A stretch of DNA of 64,000 nt from positions 697,607,156-697,671,155 of the forward strand of contig NC_081412.1 in the NCBI RefSeq assembly GCF_030272615.1, written 5' to 3'. Position 1 is the stretch's first letter. Every line of letters starts with the position of its first letter. The DNA is from Cryptomeria japonica. Lineage: Eukaryota; Streptophyta; Pinopsida; Cupressales; Cupressaceae. This document shows, one piece after another, positions 57,162 through 64,000 of this stretch. A program made the translations under genes and the position numbers. The notes under the pieces are model-generated. The model did no database searches, was not told the origin of the DNA, and saw nothing but the letters and a program-made list of their open reading frames with translations.

Positions 57162-57521
57162 TGTTAGGGTTTCAAGTAGATCCGAAGCAAATATGAACTA
57201 ACAATTATATGCAGATTTAAATACAAAAGATAAAGGAATAAAATAGCACACAGATAACATAGAGATTTAACATGGTTCACCCACCATGGGTTACGTCCAC
57301 CATACACAGTCGTCCAATATTTCTTATTATCTAGCAAAAATAGTACATCAACCCTTTCATGCCTTAAGTATCCCAGCCGCTTATAACATGCGTTTTTAGG
57401 GCAACAAACAAAGTCGGCCTTTTTAGGGTTCTATTACAATGTCGATTTTCATCAACAAAAAATGGCAAAGGATACATGCTGAGTGTACAATACTTTGTTG
57501 ATTAGTCACCAAATTTCAACA
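57162..57521 (-). repeat. 3' LTR of element J
   Basis: 360 bp; on the minus strand it starts TGTTGAAATTTGGTG and ends GAAACCCTAACA. It includes a version of the CCACG/CATG-TTAAATCT block near 57260-57290 shared with the other LTRs. Confidence 0.93.
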
Positions 57522-57582
57522 ATCTCCCACTTGGAGACTGATCAGGCTCCACATCAAACAATCTCCCACTTGGAGACTGATA
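57521..57582 (-). other. Polypurine tract of J, present twice
   Basis: The 22-base phrase that reads AATCTCCCACTTGGAGACTG on the plus strand occurs at 57521-57542 and again at 57560-57581. On the minus strand each gives CCAAGTGGGAGATT; the first abuts the 3' LTR and is the expected primer site. Confidence 0.8.
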
Positions 57583-57702
57583 CTACACGACACCACTGTA
57601 CATGCAACATCCGCTGGATAAAACACTAGGATTCGACTGGTATAAATTCCACAATTATCAATCAAGAAGACCAACATAAACTGATGAAGAAATCAGCTTC
57701 TC

Positions 57703-60700
57703 CTATGGAACTGCCTTCATGAACATATTGGTAGGATTCTCACTTGTGCGAATCTTCTCAAGCCGTAACTGACCCTCCTCCAAAATAGTCCGGATGAAGT
57801 GGTACCTGAGCTGAATGTGCTTTTTCCTTGAATGAAAAGCAGAGTTCTTTGCAAGATGAATGGCACTCTTGCTATCAGTATACAATGGGCGATCCTCCTG
57901 TGTCTGACCCAATTCCTCCAAAAAACATTGTAACCAAATCATCTCCTTGCTAGCTTCTATAGCAGAAACATACTCAGCTTCAGTGGTTGAAAGTGCAACA
58001 ACCTTTTGTAGCCTAGAAATCCAACTAACTGCAGTTCCCCCTATAGTAAAAAGATACCCTATAGTGCTCCTTTGTGAATCAATATCACCTGCCAGATCAA
58101 AGTCAACAAATCCACTCAGAGTAGCATTAGATCCTTTGAAACATAATGCCTTCGTAATGGTTCCTTTCAAATACTGAAGGATCCATTTCACAGCATTCCA
58201 ATGTTCCATATCTAGATTACTCATAAACCTACTCACAACTCCCACTTCATGTGTAATATCTAGCCTTGTGCATACCATTGCATACATTAGACTGCCAACA
58301 ACTGATGAATATGGGATGTTAGACATTTTATTTACCTCTTCCTGTGCCTTTGGGCACATCTCCTTAGTCAAATTGAAATGACTAGCCACAGGTGTACTAA
58401 CTACTTTTGCATCCTGCATGTTAAATCTTTTCAACACCTTCTTTATATACTCACTTTGGGACAAATTCAAGGTTCTATTTTTTCTATCCCATGTAATCCT
58501 CATACCCAGAATTTGCTTAGCTGCACCCAAATCCTTCATAGCAAATGACCTGGCTAATTTATGTTTAAGATCATTTCTGTGTTCCATGTTAGACCCATCA
58601 ACAAGCATGTCATCAACATAAAGCAACAGGATAATATAACTGCCATTATCCAATCTCTTAAAATATACACAATGATCAGAATGACATCTATGATAACCAT
58701 GTTCAACCATGAAACTATCAAATTTTAAATACCATTGCCGGGGTGCTTGCTTTAGGCCATACAAACTTTTCTTCAACCTGCACACCAAGTTCTCCTTACC
58801 TTTGACCTCATATCCCTATGGTTGCAACATGTAAATTTCCTCCTCCAAATCTCCATGGAGAAAAGTTGTTTTCACATCTAACTGTTCAAGATGTAAATCA
58901 ACTGTAGCCACAAGACTAAGTATAGTTCTAATTGAAGTCATTTTTACAACTAGAGAAAATATTTCATCATAATCTATACCCTTTTTTTGTGCAAAACCTT
59001 TTACCACAAGTCTGGCCTTATATCTTTTCTGACCTCCTTCCTCCTCCTTTAGCCGATAAACCCATTTGTTAGGCAAGGCTCTTTTTTCTACAGGTAAAGG
59101 GACTAAGTCCCAAGTCTTATTTTTCATCAAGGAGTCCATCTCCTCTTTCATGCCTAGCTCCCACTATTGTTTGGCATCCACTTGCATTGCTTTTTCATGT
59201 TCTTCTGGTTCACCAGAATCAGTTAATAATATAGAATACAAAGAAGGAGAAAATCTTTCAGGGGGTCTACTTGACCTCGTAGAACGTCTAACACTTGCAG
59301 GAGTTTGTGGGACATTCTGTTGTTGCTGAGCATCAGGTACCTGTGGCATTTCATTTTTAGAAATCTCATCCAACACCACATATTCTTGCTTGTCTTGTTC
59401 ATGCTTCTTTTCCTACATCTATTCTTTATACATAACCTTCTCATTGAATATAACATCTCTACTTCTAGTTATTTTCTTATTTTCAAAATCTCATAACCGG
59501 TAGCCATATTCATCTATCCCATATCCAATGAAGGTACATTTCTGAGATTTAGCATCAAGCTCGATTCTATTTTCTTTATCAACATGGACAAAAGCTTCGC
59601 AACCAAAGGTTTTCAGAAAGGAATAATTTACCTTTTTACCAGTCCATGCCTCCTCTGGAATACCACCATCCAAAGGGGTTGAAGGTCCTCTATTTATCAA
59701 ATAGACAGCAATATGTACAACATCTGCCCAAAAATGTAAGGGCAATCCAACATGCAATCTCATGCTTCTCGCGTGTTCCATGATAGTCCTATTCATTCTC
59801 TCTGACACACCATTTTCCTATGGAGTTCCTAAAACTGTCTTCTGCTTTCAAATCCCATTTAAGGAGCAGTAATCTTCAAATGATTTTCTACAATACTCAC
59901 TTCCATTATCTGATCTAAGACACTTCAAATTTTTTCCTATCTCATTCTCAACCAAAGCTTTCCATTTCTTAAAAGTTTCAAAAACATCCAATTTTTGTTT
60001 TAGGAATTACACCCATGTTTTTCTGGTTGAGCCATCAATAAAAATAACATAATAACAAGAGCCACCAAGAGATGATACCTGAGCCGGTCCCCATACATCT
60101 GAATGCACAAGCTCTAACTTCTCACTCTTCTTCTCTTTCCCAACCTTGAGAAATCTGACTCTTTTTTGTTTACCATAAACACAGTTTTCACACAACTCTA
60201 AATAAATCTTCTTTAGTCCCAGCAATAGATTTTTGGAGTGAAGTATTTTCATCCCTTTCTCACTCATGTGCCCAAGCCTATGGTGCCACATTATCGAATT
60301 TGTTCTTGCAACATCTATTGTTGTTGTCACTACAGTAACTTTATCTGTAGCAGGTAAGGTAGAGTAAGTGTTACCAGTACATAGATATAATGTGCCTACC
60401 TTGGCATCTTTAGCTACTAATAATGATCCTTTAGTGACCTTCCAAATACTGTCTGAGAAGGTAACTATGCAACCTTCACTACCTAGTTGCCCTACGGAAA
60501 TTAAATTTCTTCTTAAGTTAGGAACATGTCTTACCTCCTACAGAAACCAATCATTTCCATTCTGCAACTTGATCTTTATCTTTCCTTTTCCAACAATTTG
60601 ACAGGGCTCGTCATCACCCAAATATACCTGTCCAAAATCACCTTGAACATAATCTAAAAAATATTTTCTATGGGCTGTAGTATGAAATGAAGCCCCAAAA

Positions 60701-61583
60701 TCTATTACCTAGGAATCATTAACATTATCCAAACATAAGATTAAAGCATCTTGTAAAGTATTACTTGCAATATTAGCTTCCTTACTGTCATATTCATTTT
60801 TGTCTCCTTCTTTGTTTTTTTGAGACCAACAATCTTTCTTTAGATGACTAGGCTTTCTGCAGTACAACAATCTTTCTTTCCTCTAGATTGAGAGTGTCCT
60901 TTCTTTGACTTCCCTCATGACTTCTCATTCCAAGGGCCTTTTCCTCTTTCCTTTGATCTTCCTCTATTCTCCACATTCAAAACACTACTTGATGATGTTG
61001 GAGTCTCACCTGTGCTTTTCCTTCACATTTCCTCGCTTAGGATAACACCAACAATATCATCAAATACCAAAGTATTTTTTCCAGAGACAGAGTTACTTAT
61101 AGCCATAACCAAGCTATTCTAGCTTTCTGGCAAAGAACATAAAATCAAGAGAGCCCTAACCTCTTCTGCAAAAGTAATTTTTACTGAAGACAATTGACTG
61201 GTAATTGCATTAAATTCATTTAAGTGCTCCGCTACAGATCCTCCCTCACTCATTTTCAAATTAAACAAACGCTTCATAAGAAATACCTTATTCGAAGCCG
61301 AGGGTTTCTCATATAACTTAGCCAATGTCGCCATCAAATCTACAGCCATTTTTGCTTCTGTTATATTGAAAGCTATAGACGGTGCAAGGTACAATCGAAT
61401 GGATCACAGTGCCTTTCTATCTAAAATGTCCCATTCTTCATCTGACATTGTGGTCGCTTTCTTTGCCTTTCCTTCTATTGGCCGCCACAAATTCTTTTGA
61501 TATAGGTAATCCACCATCTGCATTTTCCATAACTGATAATTCTAGCTGTTAAACTTTTTGACCTTGAATTTGGAATCCTCCAT
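57703..61583 (-). pseudogene. gag-pol: Copia Gag-Pol polyprotein of J, broken
   Basis: Gag starts with ATG at 61583 (MEDSKFKVKKFN), contains DEEWDILDRKAL and continues to about 60830 with stops and a worn knuckle region. Protease is near 60715, in VIDFGASFHTTAH, where FGA stands for DSGA. Integrase spans about 60330-59490, with a pre-integrase MWHHRLGHMS and HSDVWGP, and a TAG in the PQENG position near 59820. RT runs 59151-58000 with LDVKTTFLHGD and an intact LLYVDDM. RNase H follows, with FVDFDLAGDID and STTEAEYVS. A TAG near 58815 splits RT. Pol is in one frame and gag in another. Few lesions suggest a younger insertion than A or B. Confidence 0.93.
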
Positions 61584-61630
61584 TGCTCCCACTCAAATCT
61601 AAAAGTCCTACCAATTTACAGAAAAATTCA

Positions 61631-61643
61631 CTCTGATACCAAT
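61631..61643 (-). other. Primer-binding site of J
   Basis: The minus strand reads ATTGGTATCAGAG next to the 5' LTR end. Confidence 0.9.
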
Positions 61644-62117
61644 TGTTAGGGTTTCAAGCAGATCCAAAGAAAATATGATCTAACAATTATATGCAGATTT
61701 AAATACAAAAGATAAAGGAATAAAATAGGACACAGATAACACAAAGATTTAACGTGGTTCACCCAAAATGGGTTACGTCCACCATACACAGCCGTCCAAT
61801 CTTTCTTATTATCTAGCAAAAATAGTACATCAACCCTTTTATGCCTTAAGCATCTTAGTCGTTTATAACATGCGTTTTTAGGGCAACAAACAAAGTCGGC
61901 CTTTTAAGGGTTTTATTACAATGTTGGTTTTCATCAACAAAAACAAGCAAATTTTTTTTCTCAGGGGCTACTACCCCCAAACCCCCATAGCGGGCTTCGC
62001 CCACTTTGGGGGCTTCCACCCCCAAACCCTCGTCCGGGGCCTGACCCAGCCCTGAACCCCGACAAGGATACGTGCTGAGTGTACAGTACTTTGCTGATCA
62101 ATCACCACATTTCAACA
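61644..62117 (-). repeat. 5' LTR of element J, with extra GC-rich segment
   Basis: 474 bp. It matches the 3' LTR except for about 115-120 bases at roughly 61945-62065 absent from the other copy. This segment is rich in G and C (runs of CCCCC and GGGGG, and AGCGGGC-TTC-GCCC hairpins), in sharp contrast with the surrounding AT-rich DNA. Confidence 0.9.
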
Positions 62118-62610
62118 ATTATAATATTTAAATCCAATTTTTTATGAAAATATATCAAATCTAGGTCGGCCTTTAATAAAAAAAGTTAGGGTTTCATACA
62201 TATAGCCTTTATTTTCTCTAGCATTTGAAGGAGCCTCTTATGAAGTGAAAGTGTAGGTTATGTGAAGTCTTCAATTAGAAAATAAAACATTTATCAAGTC
62301 TACATCAACCATTTTCATCGTTAATATAAGCTTTGAAGATATTGAAGAATAATAGGAGATCACCAACTATTAATTGGTTTGTACTCTCTTACGGTTTGGT
62401 ATGGTTTCATGTTATTTTCATGCCTTCATATGAGTTTCACAATACTTATTTTCAGATCTACATTATTTCTTTAGATCCATTATTGCATTTGTGATTTGAA
62501 GCATTCCCATTTTCATTTAAGGTTTATACTCAAAGCATAGGTAGAACTCTAAATTCTTGTATTTTTAGCATATTTAGGATCTTTTATACACATAAGGTTC
62601 TAGCACACAC
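62118..62610 (+). other. Right flank of J, candidate rest of a gypsy-type LTR
   Basis: AT-rich and non-coding. It begins with the ATTAT duplication of J and ends where LTR K starts. Its T-rich, ATTTTCATTT-like content fits the U5 side of an LTR, but no end can be fixed. Confidence 0.3.
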
Positions 62611-64000
62611 TGTTAGACACAATGCACCACTGAGAGGGGGAGGGGGTGAATCAGTGGTTCTCAAATCTCTTTCTCTTTTGCAATCCTATGTGAGAATACC
62701 GATTGATAGATTTAACTCAATGCAAACTTACCGATTATGGAGGGGACTAACTTAAATTCAAATACACTCACAAGGGAACATCACATACCAAAATATATGA
62801 GGAAAACCCAAGATGGGAAAAACCTCGATGAGCAATGTTGTTGGAGTCTACTTCTCCAATCCAACCTCACAATAAACACAATTACAAAGTTTAGGGTACC
62901 AACCCAAGGAGCACCAACCCCTACCTAATTTATGGGCTACAACCCAAAGGAGCACCAACTCCTGACTTTAGGGCACCAACCCAAGGAGCTACAACCTCTG
63001 CACTAATCTACAACTCAGTGTACACAATGTAAACATCAAATACATAAGTAGTTATCTTGTTACAAGTGAATCTTGCAACCATTATAAATATCTTACTCTA
63101 TCGGTGAGATACCTTCTCTGCTTCACCAACTCACTTCTCTGCTACTCTTCACCTGTTGCTTCTTTGCTGGTATGCCCTACCAGTTTATCTCTCTTTTGAA
63201 TTTCTCTCATTATGTCTCCTCCTCACCGCTCCATTCTTCATCGACTCAACTCTCTGTCGGTTCTATGTCTATCTTCTCTGCAGTCTCCTTAACCTCTATT
63301 CTGCCAGTATGAGTACTACTGGTTCTTCTCTCCAACCGATTGAATGCTTCAACCAGGTTCTCTCTCACTCCCACTCTCTTCATAGATGCTAGTTGAGCAC
63401 TTGACTGATTTTCTCTTACTTGTAGAAGTCTTTAACTTCACAATCACACCATATTCTTCTATTCAGCAACAACAACCATTCTCTTCGGCCCCCACACTTA
63501 TAGCAAGGTTTTCCCTCCAAAAACCAATTCAAAATCCAAGTGGTTAGGGTTTCCTCACCTTCCTCGAGGCAAACTAAATCCAATCAGATCTTGCACGATC
63601 TGATCTTTCTAACATCTAATTTCACAACTCTGCCATTTTTGCATCTCCTAGATCATGCCTTTCATCTCTAGCGACTTGCTTTTTACCCTCATAGCTAATC
63701 CCTTGGTCAATCATAAAAGATCTATGGTGTTGTTTCCTCCATCACCTTGATCTTCTAAATCACTCTTAGCTGACTCATAGTTGTCTTCCAGACCTCGAAC
63801 CTCAAACCCCTACAATTTTGCAACCTGTCCTATGATTTGAGTGAAATCTCATTAAAGTTGACCAAACCTGCAACAACCCTATTGATGTACATTCCATCTT
63901 TATCCAAACACATGTTTGCCACATTGAATTCATGTGACATCCATATTGACTAACTGCTAGCTTGGCACTTCATATTGGTTCAAATGGGATCACCGATCAG
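62611..64000 (-). repeat. K: LTR of a minus-strand element, running past the window
   Basis: It starts TGTTAGACACAATGCACC on the plus strand and holds the same C-tract hairpin as D (stem CCACTGA/TCAGTGG at 62627-62657) and a GGAAAACCCA..GGGAAAAACCTC block at 62800-62830, like the D LTR at 34633-34660. The left side has no primer site, so it should be the 3' LTR of a minus-strand element whose body lies to the right. At least 1,390 bp; the inner end is not reached. Confidence 0.65.
62893..63003 (+). repeat. Tandem repeat in LTR K
   Basis: Three to four imperfect units of about 35 bases, with AGGGTACCAACCCAAGGAGC, GGGCTACAACCCAAAGGAGC and GGGCACCAACCCAAGGAGC followed by ACCAACTCCT-like bridges. 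Each has a small inverted repeat, GGG and CCC around TACCAA. Confidence 0.65.

Larger units (their letters stand above)
57162..62117 (-). mobile_element. Element J: complete Ty1/copia retrotransposon of a second family
   Basis: Minus-strand element with 5' LTR 61644-62117, 3' LTR 57162-57521 and target duplication ATTAT at 57157-57161 and 62118-62122. It contains gag, protease, integrase, RT and RNase H in copia order and a Met-type primer site. Its pol differs clearly from A, B and I (for example YVDDMLV and SQRSTIGYLFTIGG). The two LTRs differ in length because the 5' copy holds an extra GC-rich segment. Confidence 0.94.

Noticed and set aside
61975-62060. GC-rich segment of J as a tRNA-derived SINE
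   Set aside because: No A or B box and no tail could be read; it is only an insertion-or-deletion difference between two LTRs.

Overview
This is nuclear plant DNA made almost entirely of LTR retrotransposons, many nested inside one another. It is AT-rich and eukaryotic: several LTR pairs with 5-bp target-site duplications (TSDs), Met-tRNA-type primer sites (TTGGTATCAGAGC) and Ty1/copia pol domains are visible. No intact host gene, tRNA, rRNA or CRISPR array was seen. A conifer or other large plant genome would fit the density and decay, but nothing here fixes the species.

Layout. 1-4676: the 3' part of a plus-strand copia element (A). 4677-7358: leader, primer site and LTR of a minus-strand gypsy-type element, into which A appears to have inserted. 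7359-8956: flank with a decayed ORF. 8957-41540: a 32.6-kb nest. Its host element H (TSD GTATG, about 7.0 kb once inserts are removed) has received G (9298-16830, in its 5' LTR), copia element B (18132-25644, TSD AAAGA, in its gag-like ORF), short element F (27827-36426) and a solo LTR N (37535-39430, TSD GATTT). F itself carries minus-strand element D (28661-35220, TSD GCATG) in its 5' LTR. The segment lengths add up exactly. 41541-43906: flank with a decayed plant-mobile-domain gene on the minus strand. 43907-49304: copia element I, truncated in RNase H. 49305-56593: a minus-strand Pro/Ser-rich decayed ORF cluster, leader and LTR-like block. 57162-62117: a minus-strand copia element J (TSD ATTAT) inside a candidate gypsy LTR. 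62611-64000: the start of another LTR (K).

The most interesting content is the trio D, G and H. Each is flanked by two LTRs and has a Met-type primer site and a polypurine tract, but no protease, integrase, reverse transcriptase or RNase H. In their place they share ORF1 (coiled coil plus four ancestral CCHC zinc knuckles) and ORF2, a protein of about 1,047 codons that I do not recognise. Its N-terminal ~420 residues are conserved among the three. Their LTRs share short structured blocks with the pol-bearing copia elements A, B and I: a C-tract hairpin near the LTR end, a three-block inverted repeat around the polypurine tract and, in G, an array of mini-hairpins with a CTAACA loop. This suggests that the pol-less elements are moved in trans by A/B/I-type relatives. 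All coding regions are broken by stops or frameshifts; many stops are TAG or TAA at expected Gln or Trp positions.
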